Source of the DNA: Pseudophaeomoniella oleicola
Taxonomy: Eukaryota; Ascomycota; Eurotiomycetes; Phaeomoniellales; Phaeomoniellaceae
Length of the DNA: 64,000 nt
Assembly (NCBI GenBank): GCA_003868215.1
Contig: QWDQ01000025.1
Location: forward strand, 62,001 to 126,000
Direction: 5' to 3'
The notes beneath the pieces are model-generated. The model searched no databases. It was not told the DNA's origin and worked only from the letters and a program-made list of their open reading frames with translations. Position 1 is the first letter of the stretch. Each line of letters begins with the position of its first letter. Shown in pieces: positions 23,773-34,643 of this stretch. A program made the translations under genes and the position numbers.

Positions 23773-24731
23773 ATGACTACAGCCCACCGTCCTACTTTTG
23801 ACCCTGTAAGTGAACCGCACCTTTGAACAACCATTTGAAGACATCTAATATTTCTACAGGCGCGAGGCAAGGAAGCGTTGAGAGGACCGGCCTATCATCA
23901 AAGGCTGCAACCCGCATATACACTTCTAAAATTTCGGTAAGCTCTCCAGACGCGTGCTACAGAATCCCGGATCTAATGCGCTCTACAGGCAACCCGGTCA
24001 AGGCGGCGATGCGGATGGACAACGGGACCTTCGAGCCGAACTTCTTGCGGCGGAAGCAGCTCATTTTGCGAAGACGAAGGGAATACAAGAGGACTCTCCC
24101 GCGCTTACGGACAAAGTACCCAAACGACAGATAGAAGCCGGCCCAGCAGGAGATGGTGATCTAGAAGATGAAGACCCTGAAATTAAACGACGGCGGATAT
24201 TGGAAGAGACAAGAGGTCTCGATGCTGATTCCGATGGAGGTGAAAGCAGCAGTAGCGAAGAAGAGAGTGATGACGAAGAAGATGAAACGGCAGAGTTAAT
24301 GCGAGAGCTAGAAAAGATCAAGAGGGAGCGAGCGGAACAGAAAGCAAAAGAGGTTAGTTCATTGCTTCGTGGTGTACTGGCATCGCTGACTGTGCTGTAG
24401 GAAGCCGAGAAGGCCGCCAAAGAACAAGAGCAGCGGGAAACCGAAATCGCACTGGGGAATCCTCTGCTCAATCCGACAGCCTTCCAGGTGAAGCGACGAT
24501 GGGATGACGATGTGGTCTTCAAGAACCAAGCGCGAGGCACCGAGCAGAAGGGCAACAAGGAGTTTGTGAACGTGAGTTATCTATATGATGCTGATCAACA
24601 TGCAGACTAATGGCCATCTTAGGATTTACTTCGATCTGATTTCCACAAGCGATTCATGGTAAGCCTTTGCTTTCGTTGCATTTCCGGGGCGTGGCATGCT
24701 AATCAGTCAACAGTCCAAATATGTGCGATAA
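23773..24731 (+). CDS. CWC15: Pre-mRNA splicing factor Cwc15/Cwf15
   Basis: Six exons (23773-23805, 23860-23936, 23989-24352, 24401-24571, 24623-24658, 24714-24731) give 232 residues, all joins in frame. Cwc15 belongs to the Prp19-associated (NTC-related) part of the spliceosome. The start [20 protein letters not shown] is the family signature, followed by [20 protein letters not shown], rebuilt across the second intron. The middle is a long acidic Ser/Glu/Asp region and coiled coil ([20 protein letters not shown]). The C-terminus has [30 protein letters not shown] and [20 protein letters not shown], the last being the universally conserved tail. Two of the exons are tiny (36 and 18 nt), so automated prediction may miss the true C-terminus. 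Confidence 0.94.
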
Positions 24732-25529
24732 GGCATGCATCGGTACTACGGTCATCTCCAGCCTATCCTGTGTTATCTACATCGTTATCATGTTGCCAAC
24801 CAAGCCACTCGTATAAAGGTCGTGCCGTCTCAGTCCACGAATGCAGAGTCAAAATGGGACAATACCACTCGCAGGAAAGCTCGACAGCAAGGGTGGTGCG
24901 ATAACGAGGTCTTTCAAGTCGGCCGGCCCTTGGTCAGGCGTCAGGCCATGCAGTCTTGATCGCATTCGGACAAATGGCGTCAAAATTCGCTTACCCCGGT
25001 CAAAGACTCAAGCACGTGTAAATTCCCAACGCTCTGAACCTAGAGGGTCGGATGAGGAGTCTATTGCTTGTCTCGGTCAATTCCCCTCGGTTCGACATGC
25101 CTCTGGCGTCATCGTGGCCAGCTTTGGCGATTCTCAGAGCCTACTATGGCCGTGACGTCCAGGGACTAACTATATAAATGATCGACATTCCTGTCCAGCG
25201 AGCTTCGATAGCGTATTCTGGAATCCTTGGATCGATTGCTGTCAGTTGGCAAACCCCATATTTGCCCGATTGGTTGCCGGACACTGAAGTTTACCGAGAG
25301 GGATGAAGTCGGAGGGAAGTGGCAGGATGGCGAGATTGATGGATTCATTCATGCGGAGAGGGGAAGGATACTGTACCATGGCAGCTGAATCGGCGGGAAA
25401 TCAAGTAATTCCTGGTGGGGACGGTGAACCAGTGAGGAGTAATTACAGAGTAATTAGTGAAGTAGTGGGACAGCTGAATGGTGGGGTGCCACGCAATAAC
25501 ATCATCTCGTTCGATTATAACTCGTACGT

Positions 25530-25559
25530 AGCGAGGTAGCGAGGTAGCGAGGTAGCGAG
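25530..25559. repeat. (GCGAGGTA)n short tandem repeat
   Basis: Three full copies plus a partial copy of an 8-nt unit. It is noncoding and has no homologue elsewhere in the window except loose GAGGTAG patches. Confidence 0.85.
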
Positions 25560-26101
25560 TAGGTCTGTCCTGCTTTAGGTATGTTATAGTACCGTAGGCT
25601 TCCATGCCAGCGTCAAATCCTTGCTCGCTGGACATGTTGAGTAGAGAAGTAGTCTCAATACTGCCTCTACGTAGTAGGAATGATGAGAGATATAATGATG
25701 GACGTCGGGGATATCTGGCTCGCTGGAAAATCCTTGCGTTCTAGAACCCTGTGAAACATCATACTACGTAGTGGCCATCACCATCACGCAGATCAATCAA
25801 TGATTTCCGGATCACCACACTTCTCATACCTTATGGAGCCAGTACTATGTATTTTCAGCCACTACATGCCTAGGTAGTACTACGTAGTAGGTAGCTCGAC
25901 AGGCACTTAAGGTAGCTAGAGAGTTACTGTACAGTAGTTCCCAGCACGCAAGCTACTCCCACCAAAACGTCATATCACGCCCCCTCCGGCTATCCGTTAT
26001 TCCTTCAGCAGGGCACGCTATCGACCTTCTGAAATGACGCGGGGACCCAATGTCAATCAGGGAGTGGCTGATGCTTCGCCTTAGCTAAGTCTCAAGCTCA
26101 C

Positions 26102-26119
26102 AAAAAAAAAAAAAAAAAA
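26102..26119 (+). repeat. Poly-A tract (18 nt)
   Basis: Uninterrupted A18 in a noncoding region. No flanking target-site duplication or retroelement sequence is visible, so it is called simply a homopolymer. Confidence 0.9.
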
Positions 26120-26615
26120 CATGTTGGCACAGCCGGCCGGGAACTAGGACTGGATCCGGGTCTGGATCATCATCATCAACTCAGCTCGTCAGGTATGATG
26201 CTTCCTCGGTTCCTGATCCCTGATTCCACCATGGGGACCTTGTACGTAGTACATAGTCCGTATTACTACGATATGTACTACGATATGTACTACGTAGGTA
26301 GGTAGCAGGTAGGTCCGGGTTGTTCAGTGCACGCCAAACCGTAAACAAACATGACGCCAGAGCTTCACATCAATACAACCAATGACTGTAGGCTGTGTGA
26401 CCATGCCCTTTCCTTGTTTTGGCTTCAATTGCATGGGGAGGCCTCTCCAGTAATCAGGTCATCTTTAAATACTCCTCACCCTCTCCCCCTCGGCCTTTCT
26501 GAGATGACTTTTCTCTTCCTCATCGACTACTATTACTACCAAATTCTTCACATTCAATCCACCAATTACTTACACTTCATCTCACTACGCTCAATACTCA
26601 TCACAAACATACATC

Positions 26616-27499
26616 ATGTCTGGCTACGGTGATAACGTATGTGCTCCCATCCCTCGCCGTGGTTGTGATCAGTCCCTCTAACACCTTTACAGTCAGGCTC
26701 CGGCGGCTACGGTGGTGACGACAGCTACGGCGTAAGTCATGTCGACCTTGTCGTTCGACCGTCACATAGGCATCAGTCTAACTAACTTATCACAGTCTGG
26801 CAACCGTGACAACTACGGTTCAGGAGGCCGTGGTGGACAGGGTGATAGTTCCTTCGGCGGTGACTCCAGCAACACCTCAGGCGGCTTCGGCGGAAGTGGA
26901 AACGACAGCTACGGTGGCTCAGGAAACACGTCGGGCGGTGGCTTTGGTGGCAGTGGAGATGACAGCTATGGCTCTGGCAAGACCAGTGGTGGCCGAGGTG
27001 ACAATTCCTACGGTAACTCTGGCAACACCTCCGGCGGCTTCGGTGGTAGCGGAGACGACAGCTACGGCTCGTCAAAGCGTGGAGGCCAAGGTGATTCCTT
27101 TGGTGACTCGAGCAACACATCTGGCGGCGTTGGTAGTGACAGCTACGGTTCATCCGGTCGCGGGGGTGACTCAGGCTTTGGCGGCGTAAGGCTCCCTACC
27201 TCCCATCTGTCCATCGACGTGAAGACAAGCTAACCTAACTGCTTCAGTCATCTGGTAACGACAACTACGGTTCATCCGGCAACGACAACTACGGCTCCTC
27301 CGGTGGCCAAGGCCAGTCCAACTTCGGCGATGACAGCTACGGCAGCTCGGACAAGCACAACAAGGGCAGTGACTCAACCGCAGGAAAGCTCCTTGAGAAG
27401 GTCGGTGGTGCCTTGCACTCAAGCAAGATGGAGGAACGAGGCGCCGAGAAGAGAGAGCAAGCCGGCGGTTATGGTGGCAACGACAACAACAACTACTAA
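26616..27499 (+). CDS. Glycine/serine-rich repeat protein, DDR48-like
   Basis: Four exons (26616-26636, 26693-26731, 26796-27185, 27248-27499), all phase 0, give 233 residues. The first two exons are only 21 and 39 nt (MSGYGDN, then SGSGGYGGDDSYG). The body is built of short units around SGNTSGGFGGSGDDSYG and SYGSS/DNYGSS, like the SYGSSN repeats of yeast stress protein Ddr48. The last 50 residues differ: TAGKLLEKVGGALHSSKMEE followed by RGAEKREQ, a charged helical tail seen in ascomycete glycine-rich proteins, then GGYGGNDNNNY. It probably is a soluble, disordered stress-induced protein; that role is inference from composition. No signal peptide. Intron positions fall exactly between repeat-like units, suggesting growth by duplication of phase-0 modules. 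Confidence 0.85.
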
Positions 27500-28240
27500 G
27501 TTATGACAACAAAAATTAAACGAAAGTCGACGAATCTCTGCACTTTGCTATTTGGAGGAGGATGGTCGTGGGGTTTGTGATACTAGCTAAGCTGTGGAAA
27601 AAAAAACCAGAGGGATTATACCTAGTTAGCAGTGGAATGAGATGACAACTCCTGATCCAACTTGATCGTCTTGGACCATACTTTGGTCAACTCGTAGACT
27701 ACTGTCCTCTGATCACCTAGAAGTCCCAACGTGAAGCCTCCCAATCCTCATCCAATGATTGACATGATACTCTCATATCCTCCCTCAATCTTCAACCCCC
27801 AATCTTCAACCCCCAAATGTCAACCCTCATAATCTATCGTTACCTTATATCATGCTGTCCCCTTTTTCTCTCCTGTTTGTTTCTCAACACCCTCGAAAAT
27901 AAAAATCCCGTTGACTCCCTTTTCACTCAAACCCCACAACCACCATCGTGAGACGGACCGCATGTGTCTCACTACCTACCTACCTACCTACCCATTCTCG
28001 GATTTCCCTCCAAAACAGGCGTATAATCACAGTTGCCGCATTTCGATATAGCTCAGAAATGGTGAGATTGATGGTAATTCCGCGGTACTGTTTTTTGAGT
28101 GGTCTAATGGCCTTCTGTTACTGAGGGAGGTGTGGGGGTGAGTTCGTCGGTTTCGTTTGAAGGACGGTTTCTCGTAGTTTCTTGGGAGGTTTGGTCGTCC
28201 GGTATTGTTCAGATGTAAAGCGGGTTTATCGTAGGTCCTA
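27500..28240. other. Intergenic between convergent genes
   Basis: 741 bp 3' flank shared with the convergent Med22 gene. It contains a short duplicated CCCAATCTTCAACC patch near 27790 and a TACC tetramer run near 27974. No gene seen. Confidence 0.5.
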
Positions 28241-28776
28241 TCAAATTGATTCCATTTGGCTCATGACTTGCGACTCCTTCAATGCTTTCAACACCCCTTC
28301 CAACACCACCCTCTTATCATCATCTTCTCTTGTCTCCACGTCCTCGCCCTCCCCTTTATCCCCCACCAACGTATCCAACCCGCCCCCCAACCAAACCTCC
28401 TTCATAACGCGACTCAGCCGCATCAGTTCCTCGCACGCCCTGATGATCGCCGAGGTCTCGACAGCGAGCTGGAAGGATTCGGTGGCGGTCTGGGTGTGGG
28501 ATGGGAGCGCGGGGCGGGGTGCGTTGGTGATCGGGTCGAGGTCGGCTTGTTGGATGTTTTGCGGGAGAAGCGTGGCGAGGATGTTTTCGAGGCGGGTTAT
28601 TAGGGCGAGTGTTTGGGATGTTAGGCGCGCTGGAGAGAAGGGACAGAGGTTGTTAGTTTCTGGGAGGAGGAGGAGGAGGAGGAGGAGGGATATGGAAGGG
28701 AGGTGAGGGAGGTGAGGTGAGGATGTTTACCTTGGAGTGCGGCGGCGGTGATGCTGGAAGACGCGGTCGTGTCCAT
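28241..28776 (-). CDS. MED22: Mediator complex subunit 22 (Med22/Srb6-like)
   Basis: Two exons, 28776-28731 and 28629-28241, give 144 residues. Exon 1 encodes MDTTASSSITAAALQ; a 101-nt intron with a (AGG)n-type microsatellite, CTAAC branch point and CTCCAG acceptor follows. Exon 2 begins ARLTSQTLALITRLENILAT, then FQLAVETSAIIRACEELMRL and SRVMKEVWLGGGLDTL, matching the Med22 helices that pair with Med11 in the Mediator head, which links activators to RNA polymerase II. An Asp/Glu-rich insert (GDKGEGEDVETREDDDK) and a final helix complete it. The length is normal for fungal Med22. A longer upstream open frame on the same strand lacks family similarity and is not part of the gene. Confidence 0.82.
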
Positions 28777-30398
28777 GTCGGAAGCAGTATTGAAAATTAA
28801 CGGGATAGGTACTGGTTGATGAGTTTCTTGTACAATGACAACAAGATGGAATTCTTGAAGATATTGAGAGTGAGCGACGTAATGCGATTGGCTCTCAGCG
28901 AAAGAGCCGCAAGTGGGGAGCTTGGCGAGAAGCTGTTGTGGGTACATTTCTCCAGACAAAAAATGGAACGTGGTATCAATTCTTGATAAGCAACGATAAG
29001 GAAAAGTAAACACTGTCACGCAGACATTGGATGAACATGAGGAGGAAGTTCAGGGTCTATGTCGATTTGACTACTCGTTAGTATGACAGCATCCTCTCCG
29101 TACATGACGTGTTCCGGGCAATGCAGCCTATACGTAGTACATAGCCTACCAATTGTGCGGCCGCTAACTTACGGCATGTTATGTACTACGTAGCAGCGAA
29201 GTTTTCCCAGAGAGATGGCTCGATGGCAAGCAGAGATGGTGAGCAGGATCCACTTGCCGTCGGAAATTCCGATGTTATCAAATTGAGGTTGGGTCTCTGT
29301 GTGGCCGGACAGCCTCGTCGTGCATTGGGGTACGTTCCATGTACTACGTAGGTATCTATTGTTTGGTTCGCTCTCCTGACACGACCGAGGGAGAGTGGGA
29401 GCGTGGTAACCAATCGAATTGTAAGGCGGCGTTCGGGGAATCATTGAAGGACTCTCAGGCCCAGTTTAAACTACCGCAGTAAGTCTGCAAGATACATGAC
29501 GAGAAGATTCTGGCGTGGCTCGGTGGGTCGTCGAAGGGTAAGGATCGCGAATCAACGAGCAAGAATGTGTGAAAAGACGGTTGAGAAAAGGTGTCGGGAT
29601 TACCCCATTAGGACAAACGATTCCAAAAGGTTGGTAGGTAAGTTCCTGATCAGATCGCCATGCATAGCCACGAAGCACTCTAACTTACCTGGGAAGTATG
29701 ACTTCTTAGGTACGTACCTTTGTAGTAATTAGTATCTTTGGATTAACGGAACCTTGGATCAATGGGATCCCTTAGGTACTCTAGGCCCTGCTTTATGTCT
29801 CGATACCCTTTAACGGAACGGGGAACCGGGGGAAGAGCGGAAAGTGGAGATCTAAGCGCTGTATACATAGTATACCAGGGAAAGTATTAACATCGCACAA
29901 AAACAACAACTCGATACACCTCTTTATACGCCCAGAAATCTAGGTACCTACGTCCCAAGATCTGAGCCTAAAGAAATGGTACCATATATACGCAATCATA
30001 CACCGTGCTGTCGGAGGTGACGCGAGATAGATTGGGCCAAAACTTTAATTAATGGAAGGTCTCGATGAGTTACCGAGTATCATTACAGTCTCATTACAGT
30101 CTCATTACAGTCTAACTACAGTCGCATTGCCGAGTCTCATTACAGGAAACCATCTCATTACTGAGTCTCATTACCGAGCAAACATCTTCGAGTCACACTT
30201 GCTACATGTGGCATTGCAACATTGTAACATGAACAGCCCAGTATGTGATCGGCCCTCTTTTTGAACATTGCAGTACTTATAGCCAAATCGTCCCTCTATA
30301 ATGTGCAAACATGACCAGACATTTCCTACAGGACATAGTCCTCATATAATTGACCTGTCTCGACTAGATAGACACGGCGCGGTCTAGTCATAGGAGTC
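28777..30398. other. Intergenic, Med22 5' flank and repeat-rich gap
   Basis: 1.6 kb with no supported gene. It holds copies of the TACGTAGTA-type palindrome near 29131, 29182 and 29339, and the CTCATTACAGT tandem array near its right end. The part next to 28776 should hold the Med22 promoter. Confidence 0.5.
30078..30178. repeat. CTCATTACAGT imperfect tandem array
   Basis: About eight copies of an 11-nt unit around (AGT)CTCATTAC, the first three nearly perfect and the rest diverged (TCTAACTACAGTC, GAGTCTCATTACCGAG). It is noncoding and lies about 220 bp upstream of the small membrane-protein gene. Confidence 0.8.
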
Positions 30399-30927
30399 AT
30401 GCCTGCAATACCCACCACCACGCCGTCTCCGAACTATCCATCTGATTCTCATGGTCTCCTTGCCCTGCTGGCGCAGAATAACGTGGCTCAATGGATTGCC
30501 GTTGCCCTGGCGGGGCCCAGCTTTCTTATCTTTGTCTATAATGGAGTAAAGATCCTCTTGAACAGGGGCTCGATTGGTGAGCCTTTTTCCACTCCTCGTA
30601 TTTACAACCACGGCTGTTTGGCTCATCGTTACATGCGTAACAGCTCCCCTTTCTGACGCCATGAACCCTCATCAAGAAGACCTGGGCGCTGTTGCTCTTG
30701 TGAGGTCAAGAAATCATTTGTCCTTGCCACCTCCGGATGATACAGCAGAGCCACAGCATCATCTCCATCACGAAGGAGCAGAGTTGACACGTCGTTCACG
30801 TTCGCCAGTAGTAACCCCTCGGCCCATCCAGTCCACCGACCTCGAGGGGACTCACCGAGGGGCTTTCACGTCGGCCGAGGTTACTTCCCAGAGCTTCGAG
30901 GACGCCTCTGCTCTCCCGCCAGACTGA
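30399..30927 (+). CDS. Small putative membrane protein (unknown family)
   Basis: Best model: exons 30399-30576 and 30644-30927 with a 67-nt intron (GTGAGC donor, AACAG acceptor), giving 153 residues. The first exon has one clear membrane helix, WIAVALAGPSFLIFVYNGVK, after a short Ser/Pro-rich N-terminus. The second exon is a polar tail with PHQEDLGAVALVRSRN and Ser/His-rich low complexity. I do not recognise the family. The proposed intron encodes a hydrophobic stretch (FPLLVFTTTAVWLIVTCVTA) open in the frame of exon 2, so a rival model is a two-helix protein with a one-base frame disagreement. Which is right needs transcript data; confidence is limited for that reason. Confidence 0.5.
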
Positions 30928-31398
30928 AATAGGTCAGCCATCATCGTGATCGGAACGACTTGGATTGGGAGGAGTCGGGTTGGGAGTTGGACTGGGGTTT
31001 CGTAACTCAATAGTGGCATCAGCAAGGAATCCTCGAATGGATCTAGACCTTACCGAGAATTGGACTGGTGGGAAAAGGATAGCCTTTGACCGCCTCGGCC
31101 TTATATTGTGTTCATCGGCGTTCTTAGATACAGAAGAGCAAGTCATATAGTCTCATGTGATGGTGGACTGGGAGAAATCTCCATCCTCATATCGTGGCGC
31201 TGTCAAGTTCATTGAAGGTGAGATGTCGCAGGTCGGCTGAACTGGGCGTGATGAAGAGTCTCTAGCGCGTGCTGATCTGCTTGGGGAGAAATCCAGTCCT
31301 AATATAGCGGCGGAGTCCTCATCCAGGCCGAGGCTGTTCTTTTCCTAGCATTTCCATCCAAGAACACAGTACATCTCGCCCTGATTACGAAGTCGGGT
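30928..31398. other. Intergenic between convergent genes
   Basis: 471 bp between two convergent 3' ends. Nothing recognised beyond a G-rich patch near 30965 (GGAGGAGTCGGGTTGGGAG-like). Confidence 0.45.
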
Positions 31399-33513
31399 TC
31401 ACCCAGTCCATCGTTCTGTTGGGGGCCTGTATCCAATGCCCAGTCCGTCCATCACCAGCCGCTCTCTTTCCTCCCACGTATCACCTTCTCCTTCCAAGTC
31501 TATAACTTGGCCCGTAGCTCGATTTCTGACGCCGCTGCTGTCATATTTCCAGTACTTTTCTTTCTTCGCCCAGCGTCTGATGTCTCGCTCGAATGTAGTA
31601 GCGCCACTCCATCCTAGGACTGCACATCCTACGGTCCGCCACGGAGAGATGATGATGTCGACTCGCCGATGTATATTCGGATTCTTGACACCCAAAGCAC
31701 CTTTGGCACGCTCCTCGACGGTGCTTGTCAGTTCCCCGGTGTCAGGATGTCGGAAGACGGGATTCTGCCATACGACGAGACCCTTGTCCAGAGAGTCGAA
31801 GCCATGTCCCTGGCCTTCTCCGCGGTATGGTAGAGTTTGCTGACCGCGATCACTGGTCGTAGTATGCAGAGTCAGCGTATGCGTTATCCAGCCAGATTGT
31901 TCGAGAGCAGATATGACATCAAGGACCAGCTCACGAGTCATTTCTTCGGAACGATGAGAGAGTATGAGATCAACATCGCCAGACATGGTTTTACCACGGC
32001 GATAGCCGCCCACAATGATTGAATCGAAGTCATCATTCGTGTCACAAGCGGCTTTGAGGATACCACGGGCTTTTCGGGCATGTTCAAGGACGATTCGATT
32101 GATCTCTTCAACCTCATTTCGCGGGATTCCAACGAGAAACTCGTCGTAATACTTGAGACCAATTTGTTGTACACGATTTAGTTCATTCCAACCGTACTCA
32201 ATGATGTCGTCCATTTCCTTCCAGCCCCTTGTGAAGTAGAATTTTCGAGCCGTTTCAGCACCAACTCCCCAAATGTCATAGAACTGCTTCAAGATTCTGA
32301 TATCTTCGTTCTTTTCCAATTGACGAGCTGCATCGAGATACCTGTCTTTATCCACTTCCCCAGACGCTTTCCAGTCAGCCCACAAAGAAGCTATCCTTGT
32401 ATCGCAACCAGGCAACTGCAGGATCTCGGCTGGATGATGAATATAATAAGGATAGGCCGAGATACTAGCAATAGAAGTAGCATAGGCCCGCTCCCCAACT
32501 TCGTCGAGTGTCAATATACGGATTTGCCGAATCTTTTGCAATTCTCCGATGAAAGCAGCATTCGGGGGATCAGGAAATGTTGACCGACGGCAAGCATACG
32601 ACTCGTTGTTTTTGACCCACTCCGGCGGCTCTGGTATCTCAACATCTTTTCCTGCTTCGAATTCCGAGGTTGTGGTACGATGTAGGCGAGGTGGACCAGC
32701 GGTCTTGATAAGCAGCGACGAGCGATCGCCTAGCCGACGGCGATGACTTGTTTCTGGAACGCCGGCGGCGTCTGCTTGCGCACGTGACAAAATGCCGGCA
32801 TACTGCTCCTTGGTAACCCCTTGAGGCTGAGAGCCCTGGTTGGCTTTGATGTATGTGACTGTAGTCCGTGCAGGCTTCGTCAGCACATCACCATCTGGTT
32901 TCACCACGACACGGCCGGCATACACTATATATGGTTCGGTTGGTAACAACTTATTTGCACTTGCACATTGCATCACCCAGTCTATGTTAACGACGAAGAT
33001 TCCGTCGTCGAGCTCCGGCAGTATATGTGAAGGGTAGGCCTTTTTACTCGACCTGTCATCGAGCGGGGTTTCTGCTTCAGAAGCTGTTGATTCATCGTCG
33101 GATACAGTACTTTGGTTTGACTCTGGGATACTGGTGCTTCTTGCAGACGGTGTGCTTAATCGCTGTCTCTTTGAGGGCGGAAGAGCGGCTTCGGCGTCCT
33201 GATTGATTGATGCAGAAGAAGCGTTTTTAGGTCCAGTAGACGAAGGCTCCGTCCATAAACCTTTCGTTCGCAATTCCAGTGCAGCTCGCTTCCCTTGACG
33301 TACTTTACTCAGAAAGATCTTTGCTTCTTGGACATCATAAGTGAGTGGTGCGTTGTGCTCGATCAATTTCTCCTCGAATATATATAGTTCGTCGTTTGAA
33401 AAATGAGTCGGCAAGATATATATCGGTGGAAGTCCTGCAAGTGACAGCGAATCGCCAGGAGTAGACACTGACGCTGGTGAAGACGTTCGGCCCCGGGGTG
33501 TGGTAGGGGCCAT
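31399..33513 (-). CDS. Family X DNA polymerase with BRCT domain (Pol4/Pol lambda-like)
   Basis: Single-exon protein of 704 residues. Family X enzymes fill short gaps in base excision repair and non-homologous end joining. The N-terminal region (about 28-205) is a BRCT domain split by a Ser-rich insert (PPIYILPTHFSNDELYIFEE, later GIFVVNIDWVMQCASANKLL). The lyase (8 kDa) and fingers regions follow: YYIHHPAEILQLPGCDTRIA and FYDIWGVGAETARKFYFTRG. The palm has GGYRRGKTMSGDVDLILSH near 500-515 with the first two catalytic aspartates, and RRVDIIISPW near 618 with the third. AVLGWSGATTFERDIRRWAK is the thumb region that reads the nascent pair. All three metal-binding acidic residues are present. The protein is longer than yeast Pol4 and similar to other filamentous fungal homologues. 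Confidence 0.92.
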   Translation of the reverse strand: MAPTTPRGRTSSPASVSTPGDSLSLAGLPPIYILPTHFSNDELYIFEEKLIEHNAPLTYDVQEAKIFLSKVRQGKRAALELRTKGLWTEPSSTGPKNASSASINQDAEAALPPSKRQRLSTPSARSTSIPESNQSTVSDDESTASEAETPLDDRSSKKAYPSHILPELDDGIFVVNIDWVMQCASANKLLPTEPYIVYAGRVVVKPDGDVLTKPARTTVTYIKANQGSQPQGVTKEQYAGILSRAQADAAGVPETSHRRRLGDRSSLLIKTAGPPRLHRTTTSEFEAGKDVEIPEPPEWVKNNESYACRRSTFPDPPNAAFIGELQKIRQIRILTLDEVGERAYATSIASISAYPYYIHHPAEILQLPGCDTRIASLWADWKASGEVDKDRYLDAARQLEKNEDIRILKQFYDIWGVGAETARKFYFTRGWKEMDDIIEYGWNELNRVQQIGLKYYDEFLVGIPRNEVEEINRIVLEHARKARGILKAACDTNDDFDSIIVGGYRRGKTMSGDVDLILSHRSEEMTRELVLDVISALEQSGWITHTLTLHTTTSDRGQQTLPYRGEGQGHGFDSLDKGLVVWQNPVFRHPDTGELTSTVEERAKGALGVKNPNIHRRVDIIISPWRTVGCAVLGWSGATTFERDIRRWAKKEKYWKYDSSGVRNRATGQVIDLEGEGDTWEERERLVMDGLGIGYRPPTERWTG

Positions 33514-34643
33514 GAAGTTTTGTAATCTTCCTACGTGCTATACCTCAGATAGTGATGAGTGCCCGATAGTCGATATGAGAGCAGGTCTATCGCAGGTCGA
33601 GGCGACGATCGGCAGTTCTCTTGCAAAGCCATCTAATTCATATCCAATGTCAGTGTACCAATTGTGCGTTGCAATGGTAGATGTGATTTCACATCGCGTT
33701 AATCATAACGTGAAATTGTTATATTCCAGTCTGCTATTTCATCGGACCTTCAGACTTCATCAGAGCTGTAGGGTGCAAAGCAAGCCAACGAAATAAATAT
33801 ATAGCAGGCACACTGATCATTCAATCATCACCAGTCTGTCATTGCATGTCTGTCAAAAGGACATGTTTAAGATTGTAAGAAATTACATTGCTTTTTGGTT
33901 GATGTAAGGAGAAAGGTTGCTGGACGCTGACGTTTGCAAGAAGCTGGAAGAACAATGCGGACCCGGAATATTTTCCCGCATTGTTCGGATGGGACCACAT
34001 TCCGTTGTTCCCTCCGCTGCTATCAAGTAATACCACCTCGCATTGATATTACTAGCTGCAGTTACCTTAGTACTATGAAGACTGAACACTTCGAGCACGC
34101 TAGGGAATCGGATGGTAGCTTTGATCTGGCCATTTGGAGTGTATTTAGACATGTCGGAGCTATGGTTCTGCAGTATCAAGTCCCTACCGGTCCGACGAAT
34201 GCGGACTTGCTCAATACGTCAAGAAGCCAGTCCTCCATGCTTATGAGGGAGATGCTCTAGCAGACGCTCAGTCCTTGTAAGCTCTTGGTCCCTGAATCTA
34301 TGGCAGATGCGTAGGGTTCCTACGAACGACCTGGACATGCAGTCCCGCGATCGCCGAGACGGAGACGGAGACAGGGACCGTATCTTGTAGCCTATGACCA
34401 TGTAGTACAGATCGCAAAAGAATGACACGCGGGTCAATTGCGAATCTAGTGGTTGAGAAAGACCAACTCGCACTTTTCACGACTTGGTGAACCTATCTCT
34501 TTCTTTCTCACACCTCCGTGCTTTGTTTCCAGGCATAGGCAGAACGAATCGTGAAAGGCCGATCCGACGATAGACGGAAAGCGTCAAGCCGCTCACGTAA
34601 CTCTCTTGTGTCCGATATTCCAGACTTTCATCAGCTGACAACC
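33514..34643. other. Intergenic between divergent genes
   Basis: 1.13 kb between the divergent polymerase and acetyltransferase starts. Short open frames occur around 33883-34260 on both strands but show no motif or splice logic. No repeats noted. Confidence 0.45.

Larger units (their letters stand above)
24732..26615. other. Intergenic, gene-poor, repeat-bearing
   Basis: 1.9 kb between Cwc15 and the glycine-rich gene. It holds a GCGAGGTA tandem, an 18-nt poly-A tract at 26102-26119, and at least five copies of the ACTACGTAGT palindrome near 25669, 25763, 25881, 26243 and 26286. The last part is the 5' flank of the glycine-rich gene. No coding frame supported. Confidence 0.55.

Noticed and set aside
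33883-34260. Overlapping frames of about 100 codons on both strands
   Set aside because: No motif, poor start context, and mutual overlap.
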